A stretch of 64,000 nucleotides of DNA, taken from NCBI GenBank assembly GCA_963740605.1, contig CAVUFC010000009.1, forward strand, positions 1-64,000, read 5' to 3'. Both the position numbers and the translations under genes were made by a program. The DNA is from DASSUW01 sp963740605 (GTDB taxonomy: Bacteria > Actinomycetota > Thermoleophilia > Solirubrobacterales > Solirubrobacteraceae). Under the pieces are notes generated by a model. It was not told where the DNA came from and did no database searches. It worked only from the letters and a program-made list of their open reading frames with translations. This document shows positions 34,200-44,365 of this stretch, piece by piece (position 1 is the stretch's first letter; each line of letters opens with the position of its first letter).

Positions 34200-34745
34200 A
34201 TGCCGCGCAAGTACGACCTCGGGCGCCGTGCCGACTCCAAGGCCGAGACCCGCCGCCAGATCACCGAGGCCGCAGTCGACCTGCACTCCACCGTCGGCCC
34301 CGCCCGGACCACGATCAGCGCGATCGCCGAGCGCGCCGGCGTGCAGCGGCTGACCGTCTACCGGCACTTCCCGGGGGAGCGCGAGCTGTTCGCCGCCTGC
34401 GGCGCGCACTGGATCTCCGAGAACCCGCCGCCCGACCCCACGCCGTGGGTCGCGATCGAGGACCCGCGGGAGCGCGTGATCACCGCGCTGGCCGCCGTCT
34501 ACGGCTGGTACCGCGCCAACGAAGGGATGATCGGCAACACCGAGCGCGACGCGCCCGAGCTGCCGGCGCTTGCGCAGATCGCCGACCCCTCGGCCTATCT
34601 CGACCCGGTCAAGGCCATGCTCGGCACGCCCGAGCAGCGTGCCGCGCTCGGCCACGCGCTGGCGTTCTCCACCTGGCGCTCGCTCACACGCGAGGGCCTG
34701 TCAGACCACGACGCAGCGGCGCTGATATCGCGCCTCGTGACCTAA
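34200..34745 (+). CDS. TetR family transcriptional regulator
   Basis: 181 residues, ATG. The N-terminal HTH reads ETRRQITEAAVDLHSTVGPARTTISAIAERAGVQRLTVYRHFPGERELFAAC, the standard TetR pattern, with the recognition helix near 42-48. The C-terminal ligand domain is unclassified. It most likely represses itself and the cupin-selA unit through the palindrome at 34163-34178. Its TAA (34743-34745) lies inside a TAAGCT hexamer that may start the next gene. Confidence 0.88.
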   Translation: MPRKYDLGRRADSKAETRRQITEAAVDLHSTVGPARTTISAIAERAGVQRLTVYRHFPGERELFAACGAHWISENPPPDPTPWVAIEDPRERVITALAAVYGWYRANEGMIGNTERDAPELPALAQIADPSAYLDPVKAMLGTPEQRAALGHALAFSTWRSLTREGLSDHDAAALISRLVT

Positions 34746-34748
34746 GCT
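34743..34748 (+). promoter_or_regulatory. -10-like hexamer of the acyl-CoA mutase gene
   Basis: TAAGCT overlaps the TetR stop and ends 7 nt before the ATG at 34756, predicting a leaderless mRNA. Confidence 0.4.
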
Positions 34749-34755
34749 GCGAAGC

Positions 34756-36377
<1,622 letters not shown>

Positions 36378-36378
<1 letters not shown>

Positions 36379-37220
36379 TGCAGGCGGTCGTATCCACGCC
36401 CGGCGGCGAGCGCTGGGCCGAGCTCCGTGATGTGCCCACGCCCGAGCCGGGCGCTGACGAGCTGCTCGTCGAGGTCCACGCGGCGGGCATCAACCGTGGC
36501 GAGCTGACGCTCGTGCAGATGCGCGAGGACTTCCGGCCCGGCCAGGAGATCGCCGGCATCGTCGCGGACGGGCCGCGCAAGGGCGAGCGGGTGGTCGGCC
36601 TCGCCGACTGGCACGGCTGGGCGGAGTACGCCACCGTGCCCGAGCACCGCACGGTCCCGCTCCCCGACGGCATCGACTTCGCGACCGCCGCGGCGCTCCC
36701 GATGGCGGGCAACACGGCGCTCAACCTGATCCGCCTGAGCGGCGACCTGCTCGGCCGCAACGTCACCGTGACCGGGGCGAGCGGCGGCGTCGGCGTGATC
36801 GCGGTTCAGCTCGCGCGCCTGGCGGGAGCGAACGTGGAGGCCGTCTCCGCGGTCACCGAGGACGTGGCCGAGGGCCAGGACGTGGTCCTCGAGTCGGCGG
36901 GCGGCGCGTCGCTCGACCAGGCGCTCGCGAAGGTCGCGCTCGGCGGGTTGATCCTCGTGTTCGGCAACTCTTCGAAGGAGCCGTCGAGGCTCGACTTCCG
37001 CAACTTCGCGGGCCGCGACCGCGTGCGCGTCCAGTCGTTCTTCTCGGCCCACTACGAGCACCTCGCCGCCGACAATCTGCGCACGCTGCTGGGCCTGGTG
37101 TCCGAAGGGAGGCTCGACGTGCAGGTCGGGCTCGAGACGCCGCTCGCCGACGTAAACGATGCGCTCGACGCGCTCGATCAGCGGCGCGTGCCCGGCAAGG
37201 CGATCCTGCGTCCCCGATGA
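36378..37220 (+). CDS. Zinc-less MDR family NAD(P)H:quinone oxidoreductase-like protein
   Basis: 280 residues. Medium-chain dehydrogenase pattern: PEPGADELLVEVHAAGINRGE near 24-44, the substrate gate DFATAAALPMAGNTALNL near 95-112, and the NADPH site VTGASGGVGVIAVQLA near 127-142. No structural or catalytic zinc Cys are seen, which points to the quinone-oxidoreductase/enoyl-reductase branch. The protein is shorter than usual (about 320), with a trimmed C-domain. It is coupled on both sides by one- and four-base overlaps. Confidence 0.82.
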
Positions 37221-38782
37221 AGAGACTCCTGCTCGCGCTCCTGCTGCTGCTTGCGGCGCCGTCGTCGTCGCAGGCCGCGTTCGGCGTCAGTTCGTTCACG
37301 GTCACGCCCACCACCTTGCAGGCGGGCTCGCATCCCGACGTGTCGATCGCGCTCGGCTTCAGCGGCGCCGAGCACGTCCGCGACCTCACGGTCAGGCTCC
37401 CGCCCGGCCTCGTCGGCAACCCGAACGCGACGCGGCGCTGCGCGGCGGCCAAGTTCCAGGCGGATCAGTGCGCGGCGAACACGCGCGTCGGCACCACGTC
37501 GGTGGTGTCGACGGTGCTCGGCCTCCCGCTGAACGCGAGCGGCGACGTCTACAACCTCGAGCCCGGCGCGGGCGAGCCGGCGCGGCTCGGTGTGATCGTC
37601 CGGCCGCCGGCGGCCGACAAGGTGTTCCTGATCACGCGCGTCGCGCTGCGCCCGGCCGACGGCGGGCTCGACTCGATCATCGACGGCATCCCGTCCACGG
37701 TCACGGTCCTCGGCCTCCCACAGGAGATGACGATCACGTCGATGAACCTGACGCTGCTCGGCCGCCCGGCCGGCGCTTCGCAGCCGTTCATGACGATGCC
37801 GACCGGCTGCGGGTCGGCGACTTCGCAGGTCGCCGCCACGTCGGCGAACGGCACGGCGGTGACGCGCGCGGCCCAGCCGTTCACACCGACGGCGTGCGAC
37901 CAGCTGCCGTTCAACCCGGAATTCACCGGCAGCATCAGCACCGGCGCAGAACCGACGCTGCGCACGATCATCACCGGCCCGGCCGGCAACGCCAACACGG
38001 CGAGCGCGGCCGTGACGCTGCCGCCCGGCATCGGCGTCAACCTCGAAACCGCGAAGAACGCCTGCACGCTCGTGCAGCAGGCGGCGGGCCCGTGCCCGGC
38101 GATCTCGCACGTCGGCTCCGCGGTCGCGCAGTCGCCGCTGCTGCCGCCGCTCACCGGGCCGGTGTCGCTCGCCGTCCTGCCGGGCCAGACGCTGCCGGGC
38201 GTGCGCGTGGACCTGTCCGGCGTGGTGTCGCTCTCGCTGGCCGGGATCGCGACGCTCGGCAACGGCCTGCGGACGCAGTTCTCGGGCATCCCCGACGTGC
38301 CGCTGGAGCGCTTCGAGCTCACGTTCGCGAGGAACGGCGCGCTGAAGACGACGAACGACGTGTGCCGCGGCCCGCTGCCGCGCATGACCGCCGAGCTGAC
38401 CGGCCACAACGGCGCCACGGCAACGCTGCGCCAGCCGCTCTCGGTCACCGGCTGCCGCAAGCCGATCGCCGGTCTGCGCGTGCGCGGCCACAAGCTCGTG
38501 CTGCGGGTCCGGGCGGCCCGCGCCGGCGCGGCTCTGAAGCGCGTGCAGCTGACGCTGCCGCACCGGCTCAAGGCGCACCCGCGCCGCGGCCGCGTCCGCG
38601 GCGGCAAGCTCGGCCGCCACGGCGTGCTCACCGTGCACGCGGCGGGCAGGCGCCGTATCACCGCCACGCTCAGCCGTGGTGCGTTCAGCGGCAAGCTCGG
38701 CAGGAAGCGCACGTTCGTGCTCCGCACCGTCGACGTCACCGGACACCCGGAGCGTCAGCGGATCAAAGCGCGGCGGCGCTAG
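37217..38782 (+). CDS. Large exported protein of unknown function
   Basis: 521 residues, ATG overlapping the previous stop. Residues 1-20 form a signal peptide (KRLLLALLLLLAAPSSSQA). The mature part is rich in Ser/Thr/Gly/Pro with repeated beta-type stretches, such as VTLPPGIGVNLE and SFTVTPTTLQAG, and at least ten Cys that could pair. The last 110 residues are very basic, ending QRIKARRR, as in many exported proteins of this bacterial group. I recognise no catalytic motif; a cell-wall-associated structural or adhesive role is only a guess. Confidence 0.75.
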   Translation: MKRLLLALLLLLAAPSSSQAAFGVSSFTVTPTTLQAGSHPDVSIALGFSGAEHVRDLTVRLPPGLVGNPNATRRCAAAKFQADQCAANTRVGTTSVVSTVLGLPLNASGDVYNLEPGAGEPARLGVIVRPPAADKVFLITRVALRPADGGLDSIIDGIPSTVTVLGLPQEMTITSMNLTLLGRPAGASQPFMTMPTGCGSATSQVAATSANGTAVTRAAQPFTPTACDQLPFNPEFTGSISTGAEPTLRTIITGPAGNANTASAAVTLPPGIGVNLETAKNACTLVQQAAGPCPAISHVGSAVAQSPLLPPLTGPVSLAVLPGQTLPGVRVDLSGVVSLSLAGIATLGNGLRTQFSGIPDVPLERFELTFARNGALKTTNDVCRGPLPRMTAELTGHNGATATLRQPLSVTGCRKPIAGLRVRGHKLVLRVRAARAGAALKRVQLTLPHRLKAHPRRGRVRGGKLGRHGVLTVHAAGRRRITATLSRGAFSGKLGRKRTFVLRTVDVTGHPERQRIKARRR

Positions 38783-38795
38783 CATCGCGCGCACC

Positions 38796-40364
38796 ATGCG
38801 GCACAAGAGCCCCGAGACGAACGAGGAGCGCCTCGCGCAGCTGCAGGAGCTGCGCGACGCGATGATCCACCACGCCTCCGAGAAGGCGGTCGAGAAGCAG
38901 CACGCCAAGGGCAAGTACACGGCGCGCGAGCGGATCGAGAAGCTGCTCGACCCTGGGTCGTTCCAGGAGCTCGACACCTACGTGCGCCACCGCACGACCG
39001 ACTTCGAGATGGACAAGAACCGGCCGCTGGGCGACGCCGTGGTCACCGGCCATGGGACGATCGACGGCCGCCGCGTGTGCGTCTTCTCCCAGGACTTCAC
39101 CGTGTTCGGCGGCTCGCTCGGCGAGGTGATGGCCGAGAAGATGTGCAAGATCATGGACCTGGCGGCCAAGATCGGCTGCCCGGTGATCGGGATCAACGAC
39201 TCCGGCGGCGCGCGGATCCAGGAGGGGGTCGTCTCGCTCGGCGCGTACGGCGACGTGTTCCTGCGCAACGTCCGCAGCTCGGGCGTGATCCCGCAGATCT
39301 CCCTGGTGATGGGCCCGTGCGCGGGGGGCGCCGTCTACTCCCCCGCGATCACGGACTTCATCTTCATGGTCAAGGAGACCTCGCACATGTTCATCACCGG
39401 CCCCGACGTGATCAAGACGGTCACGGGCGAGGAGGTCGAGTTCGAGGAGCTCGGCGGGGCGATGAGCCACAACACCAAGTCGGGCGTCGCGCACTTCGCC
39501 TCCGACGACGAGGACGCCTGCCTCGAGGACGCCCGCTACCTGCTCAGCTTCATGCCGCAGAACAACCTCGAGACGGTGCCGCGCGTGATGCCGTCCGACG
39601 ACCCGTTCCGCATGGACGCCGAGCTCGACTCCGTCGTCCCGGACAACCCGAACAAGCCGTACGACATGCGCGACGTGATCCGCTTCGTCGTCGACGACGG
39701 CGAGTTCTTCGAGGTGCACGAGCACCACGCGATGAACATCGTGTGCGGGTTCAGCCGGATGAACGGCCACGCGGTCGGCGTCGTCGGCAACCAGCCGCGG
39801 TCGCTCGCCGGGGTGCTCGACATCGACGCCAGCGCGAAGGGCGCGCGCTTCGTGCGCACCTGCGACGCGTTCAACATCCCGATCCTCACGTTCGTCGACG
39901 TCCCCGGCTTCCTCCCCGGCACCGAGCAGGAGTGGGGCGGGATCATCCGGCACGGCGCGAAGCTGCTGTACGCGTACGCGGAGGCGACGGTCCCGAAGGT
40001 CACCGTCATCACGCGCAAGGCGTACGGCGGGGCCTACGACGTCATGGCGTCCAAGCACCTCGCCGCCGACTTCAACTTCGCCTGGCCGACTGCCGAGATC
40101 GCGGTGATGGGCCCGGAGGGCGCGGTGAACATCATCCACCGGCGCGACATCGCCGGCTCACCGACCCCGGACGAGCGTCGGCAGAAGCTGATCGACGACT
40201 ACAAGGCCCGCTTCGCGAATCCGTACAGCGCCGCCGAGCGCGGCTACGTCGACGACGTGCTCATCCCGCACGAGACGCGCCCGAAGGTGATCGCCGCGCT
40301 CGAGACGCTGCAGACCAAGCGCGAGCCGGGACCGAAGCGCAAGCACGGCAACATCCCGCTGTAG
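38796..40364 (+). CDS. Acyl-CoA (propionyl-CoA) carboxylase beta subunit
   Basis: 522 residues. The carboxyltransferase has its N- and C-halves: GKYTARERIEKLLDPGSFQELD near 48-69, INDSGGARIQEGV near 134-146 with an oxyanion loop, MGPCAGGAVYSPA, then FVDVPGFLPGTEQEWGGIIRHGAKLLYAY near 360-388 and RKAYGGAYDVM. It transfers CO2 from carboxybiotin to propionyl- or acetyl-CoA. It would work with the alpha subunit at 61083 and the epsilon peptide at 52171. TAGCAT lies 10 nt before the ATG. Confidence 0.92.
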   Translation: MRHKSPETNEERLAQLQELRDAMIHHASEKAVEKQHAKGKYTARERIEKLLDPGSFQELDTYVRHRTTDFEMDKNRPLGDAVVTGHGTIDGRRVCVFSQDFTVFGGSLGEVMAEKMCKIMDLAAKIGCPVIGINDSGGARIQEGVVSLGAYGDVFLRNVRSSGVIPQISLVMGPCAGGAVYSPAITDFIFMVKETSHMFITGPDVIKTVTGEEVEFEELGGAMSHNTKSGVAHFASDDEDACLEDARYLLSFMPQNNLETVPRVMPSDDPFRMDAELDSVVPDNPNKPYDMRDVIRFVVDDGEFFEVHEHHAMNIVCGFSRMNGHAVGVVGNQPRSLAGVLDIDASAKGARFVRTCDAFNIPILTFVDVPGFLPGTEQEWGGIIRHGAKLLYAYAEATVPKVTVITRKAYGGAYDVMASKHLAADFNFAWPTAEIAVMGPEGAVNIIHRRDIAGSPTPDERRQKLIDDYKARFANPYSAAERGYVDDVLIPHETRPKVIAALETLQTKREPGPKRKHGNIPL

Positions 40365-40397
40365 ACGCGCCGAACTTCGACTACGCACTGAGGGAGG

Positions 40398-40510
40398 CAG
40401 CATTTCGTCGCAATCGCGGGCGCGAGCCGCGCGTGTGTGACGAAATGCTGGCTATGGAGGACAAACGTCACACGGATGGCGTCGCCCGGAGCATGCGCGA
40501 CGAAATGCTG
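40398..40510. repeat. Three-copy 13-base repeat in intergenic DNA
   Basis: In the 247-base gap after the carboxylase gene, CAGCATTTCGTCG (40398-40410) is the exact reverse complement of CGACGAAATGCTG (40498-40510). TGACGAAATGCTG (40438-40450) differs by one base. The two direct copies are exactly 60 bases apart; the first and second can pair as a hairpin with 12-bp arms. No gene is apparent between 40365 and 40611 otherwise. Confidence 0.7.
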
Positions 40511-40611
40511 GTTGGCGAACCCGCGATCGGATGACCTGCCGGTGCGCTCGGCGCGACGGACCTTCTCGTCGTCCGACAGCAGGGGTACTGGGATCACGCG
40601 AACATGTGGGG

Positions 40612-41142
40612 ATGCGTGAAGTGCAGATCGCCCACACCGCCGACCTCGAGCCCGCGACACTGGCGAACGCGCGCGGCCTGATGCTCGGCGCCTTCGACGA
40701 CTTCACCGAGGACGACTGGGACCACGGGCTCGGCGGGATGCACGCACTGGCGTACGAGGACGACGATCTGGTCGCACATGCGTCGGTGGTGCAGCGCCGG
40801 ATGCTGCATGGCGGCCGGGCGCTGCGCACGGGCTATGTCGAAGCCGTCGCCGTGCGGGCCGACCGCCGTCGCCGCGGGCACGGCGCGGCGGTGATGGAGC
40901 CGCTGGAGCGGATCATCCGGAACGCCTACGAGCTCGGCGCGCTGGGGGCGACCGATGACGGCGCCGCGCTGTACACCACGCGCGGGTGGCTGCGCTGGGA
41001 GGGGCGGCTGTCGGCGTTGACGCCCTCGGGCGTGGCGCACACGCCCGAGGAGGAGGGCTTCGTCTACGTGCTGCCGGTCGACGGACCAGTCGATCTCACC
41101 GGCGAGCTGACGTGCGACTGGCGCGACGGCGACGTCTGGTGA
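40612..41142 (+). CDS. Aminoglycoside 2'-N-acetyltransferase-like GNAT (AAC(2')-I family)
   Basis: 176 residues from an ATG. Long blocks match what I know of the mycobacterial AAC(2')-Ic: DFTEDDWDHGLGGMHALA near 28-45, HASVVQRRML, ALRTGYVEAVAVRADRRRRGHG (the acetyl-CoA loop) near 70-92, and the end ELTCDWRDGDVW, which carries the C-terminal Asp/Trp of the drug pocket. AAC(2')-I enzymes acetylate gentamicin- and kanamycin-B-type drugs and are intrinsic in mycobacteria, where a housekeeping role is suspected. No resistance-type mobile context is visible. Activity here is inferred. Confidence 0.8.
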   Translation: MREVQIAHTADLEPATLANARGLMLGAFDDFTEDDWDHGLGGMHALAYEDDDLVAHASVVQRRMLHGGRALRTGYVEAVAVRADRRRRGHGAAVMEPLERIIRNAYELGALGATDDGAALYTTRGWLRWEGRLSALTPSGVAHTPEEEGFVYVLPVDGPVDLTGELTCDWRDGDVW

Positions 41143-41160
41143 CCGGGTGACGCCCGCTAC

Positions 41161-41166
41161 TAGGCT
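41161..41166 (+). promoter_or_regulatory. -10-like hexamer of the histidine kinase gene
   Basis: TAGGCT ends six bases before the ATG at 41173, predicting a leaderless mRNA. Confidence 0.45.
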
Positions 41167-41172
41167 GCGCAG

Positions 41173-42741
41173 ATGCCCGAAGCGCCGCAGCCCGGCGAGT
41201 TCGTCCCCGGCGAGTCGTTCGCCCGGATCCTCACGGAGACGACGCAGTCGCTCGTCGCCGTGTTCGACCGCGAGGGGCGGATCCTGCTGTTCAACGAGGC
41301 CTGCGAGCAGGCGACCGGGTTCTCGCGCGCGGACGTGATCGGGCAGGACGCGCGCGACTTCGTGATCCCGCCCGAGGAGCGCGAGGCGTTCGGCGAGTTT
41401 CTCGCGTACGTGTTCTCCACCGGCGCGCAGGCGCCGCAGGTCGGCCACTGGATGACCAAGGACGGCAGGCGGCGGCTGATCGCGTGGTCGAACCGGCCGA
41501 TGGTGAGCGCGCACGGCGGCCCGACGACGGTGGTGACGACCGGCATCGACCTCACCGACCGCTCGCCGCTGCGCGACGAGGAAGAGCGGGCGTTCGCCGG
41601 CGACCCGTCGGCCAAGCTCGCCGAGGTCGGGCGGCTCGCGACCGAGCAGCGGGCGCTGCGCCGCGTCGCGACGCTGGTCGCGTCCGAGGCCCAGCCCGAG
41701 CGTGTGTTCAGCGCGGTCTCGGAGGAGTGCGCGCGCGTGCTCGACGTCAACGCGTCGGCGGTGCTGCGCTACGAGGACGACGACACCGCCACTGTCGTCG
41801 GCCGCCACAACCGCGACAGCGCCGGTGTCCTGCAGATCGGCCTGCGCCTCACGACCGACGAGACGTCCTCGCTCGGGCAGGTGCGCCGGAGCGGCGCGGC
41901 GGCGCGCGTGGACGACTGGGGCACGGCCGAGCGCGGCATCACCGGCGAGACGATGTTCCAGTTCGGCTACCGCTCGACGGCGTCGGCGCCGATCGTCGTC
42001 GCGGGCGTGTTGTGGGGCGCGGTGTCGATCGCCAGCGAAGACCCGCTGCCCGCCGAGATCGAGAACCGGCTCGCCGCGTTCTGCGAGCTCGTCTCGCTGG
42101 GCGTCGCCAGCGCGCAGGCGCGCGCGGACCTCATCGCATCGCGCGCACGACTCGTGAAGGCCGGCGACGAGCAGCGGCGCCGGCTCGAGCGCAACCTGCA
42201 CGACGGCGCGCAGCAGCGGCTGGTGTCGGTGGCGCTTGCGCTGCGGCTCGCCCGTGCGCGGCTGGGGCCCGAGCTCGGGCCAGTGGCCGCACTGCTCGAC
42301 GACGCGGCGCGCGAGCTCGACAACGGCCTCGCCGAGCTGCGTGAGATCGCCCGCGGCCTCCACCCGGCGATCCTCACCGACCGCGGGCTGCTGCAGGCGC
42401 TCGACACGCTCGCCGCGCGGCTGCCGATCGTCGTCGACATCGAGTCGCCGCAGCGGCTGCCGGAGGACGTCGAGGCGACTGTGTACTACATCGTCGCCGA
42501 GGCGCTCACCAACGTCTCCCGGCACTCGGACGCCGACCACGCTCGCGTGACGGTCACCATCGACGGCGACCTGGTCCGCTGCGAGATCGCCGACGACGGT
42601 CGCGGCGGCGCGGACGTGTCGCTCGGCACCGGCATCCAGGGCCTGCGCGACCGGGCGTCGGCGGCGGGCGGGACGCTCAGCCTCACCAGCCCGCCGGGCC
42701 GCGGCACGATCGTCACGGCCGTGCTGCCGCTCGTGCGTTAG
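41173..42741 (+). CDS. PAS-GAF sensor histidine kinase (NarL/LuxR-type system)
   Basis: 522 residues, no membrane segment, so cytoplasmic. Domains in order: PAS (about 15-130, with LLFNEACEQATGFSRADVIG), GAF (about 160-315), HisKA_3 with phosphorylatable His343 in ERNLHDGAQQRL, and HATPase_c (about 430-520, with EALTNVSRHSDA and GIQGLRDRASAAGG). It would sense a soluble or redox/light cue and phosphorylate a NarL-type response regulator. No response regulator lies beside it, so it is an orphan. It is convergent with the FG-GAP gene, four bases overlapping. Confidence 0.88.
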   Translation: MPEAPQPGEFVPGESFARILTETTQSLVAVFDREGRILLFNEACEQATGFSRADVIGQDARDFVIPPEEREAFGEFLAYVFSTGAQAPQVGHWMTKDGRRRLIAWSNRPMVSAHGGPTTVVTTGIDLTDRSPLRDEEERAFAGDPSAKLAEVGRLATEQRALRRVATLVASEAQPERVFSAVSEECARVLDVNASAVLRYEDDDTATVVGRHNRDSAGVLQIGLRLTTDETSSLGQVRRSGAAARVDDWGTAERGITGETMFQFGYRSTASAPIVVAGVLWGAVSIASEDPLPAEIENRLAAFCELVSLGVASAQARADLIASRARLVKAGDEQRRRLERNLHDGAQQRLVSVALALRLARARLGPELGPVAALLDDAARELDNGLAELREIARGLHPAILTDRGLLQALDTLAARLPIVVDIESPQRLPEDVEATVYYIVAEALTNVSRHSDADHARVTVTIDGDLVRCEIADDGRGGADVSLGTGIQGLRDRASAAGGTLSLTSPPGRGTIVTAVLPLVR

Positions 42742-44321
42742 CTCCCGGAGCGCAGCAGGTTGCCGCGGCCGGTCGGCCACGGCGCTCGCTTCGCCTTCGA
42801 GCGCGGGACGCGGTAGACGTCGAGCCCGTGGTCGAACGTCGAGACGACGATCTCGAGGTGGCCGTCGTGGTCGAGGTCGCCGATCGAGGGCGCGGCCGGC
42901 ACGCCGATCCCGTTGCCGTCGTGGCCCTGATGGCGGAGGCGGATGTCGTACAGCCGGTGCCCGGACGCCGACAGCACGACAAGCCGGCCCGAGTTCGGCT
43001 GCGGCCCGTAGACGCCGAACACGAGCTCGGGCCGGCGCGAGCCCCCCAGGTCGGCGGCGACGACCTCGGACGCGAACGTCTTCGCGCGCCCATGGGCGTA
43101 GTCGTAGCGCCACAGGCGCCTGCCGGTCGGGCTGATCGCGTACACGAACCCGTCGGGGATCGGCGCGACGATCTCCGGCCGCCGGTTGCCCTGGAGGTTG
43201 GCGATCGTCGGCGCCGGGATGCCGCTCGGCGGGTAGTAGTCGCCGCTCCCGCGGACCGCCGGCTTGCTTGTCAGCGGCAGCTTCCCGAAGCCCTTGTGGC
43301 GGCGCGCGGAGCGGTTGCCGTAGGCGCCGTCGAGCACCGTGAACGCGTACGCCTGCGTCTCGTACGGCTCCTTCTTCTCGACGTTGGGAACGCCGATGAC
43401 CTCGTTGCGGCCGTCGCGGTCGAGGTCGGCGATCGACGGCGGCGACGCGGTCCACTGCAGCCACGGCGTCTTGCGGACGTCCGGCCAGTCGCCGACGTGG
43501 CGGTGGTAGTGGTTGGCCTCGACGCGCGCGCTCAGCCAGCGGATGAACTGTCCCCATCCGAGCCGCCGGCCCGCGTACTGGCTCTGCCGGTTCGTGTACC
43601 AGGGCGACGCGAGCACCGACGTGCCGTCGTGGTTGAAGACGTTGATCTGGTGGTTGTCGAACGTGACCACCACCTCGAGCTGCGGGTCGCGGTCGACGTT
43701 CCCGATCCCGACGTTCTCTCCGTAGGCGCCGTAGCCGTGGTTGCCGGCGCCGTTGAACGTGGCGTCCGCGGCGCTGTAGCGGGGCCACCCCGGTGCCCGC
43801 GCGCCGTTCGGCTCGAAGACGAACACCTGCGAGCCGGACGGCGACGTGTTGGTCGTGGTCGCCACCACCTCGATGCGCCCATCGCGATCGAGGTCACCGG
43901 CCGCCAGCCCGCGCGTCTCGGGGCACTCCCCGCCGCTGCACGTCGACGCCCTCCACTTGACCGCCAGCTTGCCGCCGCGAAGGTTGTACGCCGCGACCGT
44001 CCCGTCGTTGCCGCCGACGACGATCTCCTTGGTCCCGTCGTGGTCGAGATCGGCGACGACGCTCGGCGCGTACACCCGCCCTTCGGTCGCCGTCCCCTTG
44101 CCGAGCAGCGCGCCCTTCGCGCCGAACACGAACGTCGAGTAGGACGGCGCGACGATCTCGAGCTTCCTGTCGCCGGTCAGGTCGACCAGCGCGGGTGACG
44201 AGAACCACCCGGTCTCACCGGTGGCGATGTTGCGCACGAAGCGCGGCTTGGCCGCCTTCGCCGCCGCCGTCTGAGGAATGGCCAGCGCCACCAGCAGGCC
44301 AAGTACCGCCACGAGCCGCAC
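42738..44321 (-). CDS. Exported FG-GAP/VCBS repeat protein
   Basis: 527 residues from the GTG ending at 44321, which places a signal peptide at 1-22 (VRLVAVLGLLVALAIPQTAAA). The mature protein contains at least seven repeats with calcium-loop-like cores, such as VVADLDHDGTKEIVVGG, AAGDLDRDGRIEVVA, SIADLDRDGRNEVIGVP and SIGDLDHDGHLEIVVS. They form an integrin-alpha-like beta-propeller. Such proteins are cell-surface binding modules; the ligand is unknown. TACGGT lies 7 nt before the start. It is divergent from deoC. Confidence 0.85.
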   Translation of the reverse strand: MRLVAVLGLLVALAIPQTAAAKAAKPRFVRNIATGETGWFSSPALVDLTGDRKLEIVAPSYSTFVFGAKGALLGKGTATEGRVYAPSVVADLDHDGTKEIVVGGNDGTVAAYNLRGGKLAVKWRASTCSGGECPETRGLAAGDLDRDGRIEVVATTTNTSPSGSQVFVFEPNGARAPGWPRYSAADATFNGAGNHGYGAYGENVGIGNVDRDPQLEVVVTFDNHQINVFNHDGTSVLASPWYTNRQSQYAGRRLGWGQFIRWLSARVEANHYHRHVGDWPDVRKTPWLQWTASPPSIADLDRDGRNEVIGVPNVEKKEPYETQAYAFTVLDGAYGNRSARRHKGFGKLPLTSKPAVRGSGDYYPPSGIPAPTIANLQGNRRPEIVAPIPDGFVYAISPTGRRLWRYDYAHGRAKTFASEVVAADLGGSRRPELVFGVYGPQPNSGRLVVLSASGHRLYDIRLRHQGHDGNGIGVPAAPSIGDLDHDGHLEIVVSTFDHGLDVYRVPRSKAKRAPWPTGRGNLLRSGS

Positions 44322-44328
44322 GGCGAGA

Positions 44329-44359
44329 ACCGTAGCGGGGGCGCCAACCGCAGTACGCT
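44329..44359. promoter_or_regulatory. Divergent leaderless promoters (FG-GAP gene / deoC)
   Basis: The minus-strand TACGGT (44329-44334) is 7 nt from the GTG at 44321; the plus-strand TACGCT (44354-44359) is 6 nt from the deoC ATG at 44366. Both spacings fit leaderless mRNAs. Confidence 0.5.
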
Positions 44360-44365
44360 GGTCGC

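Noticed and set aside
40594..43788. A 1064-codon open frame on the minus strand
   Set aside because: It lies across the acetyltransferase, histidine kinase and FG-GAP genes in the wrong frame; composition is Arg/Gln/Ala-rich with no motif.
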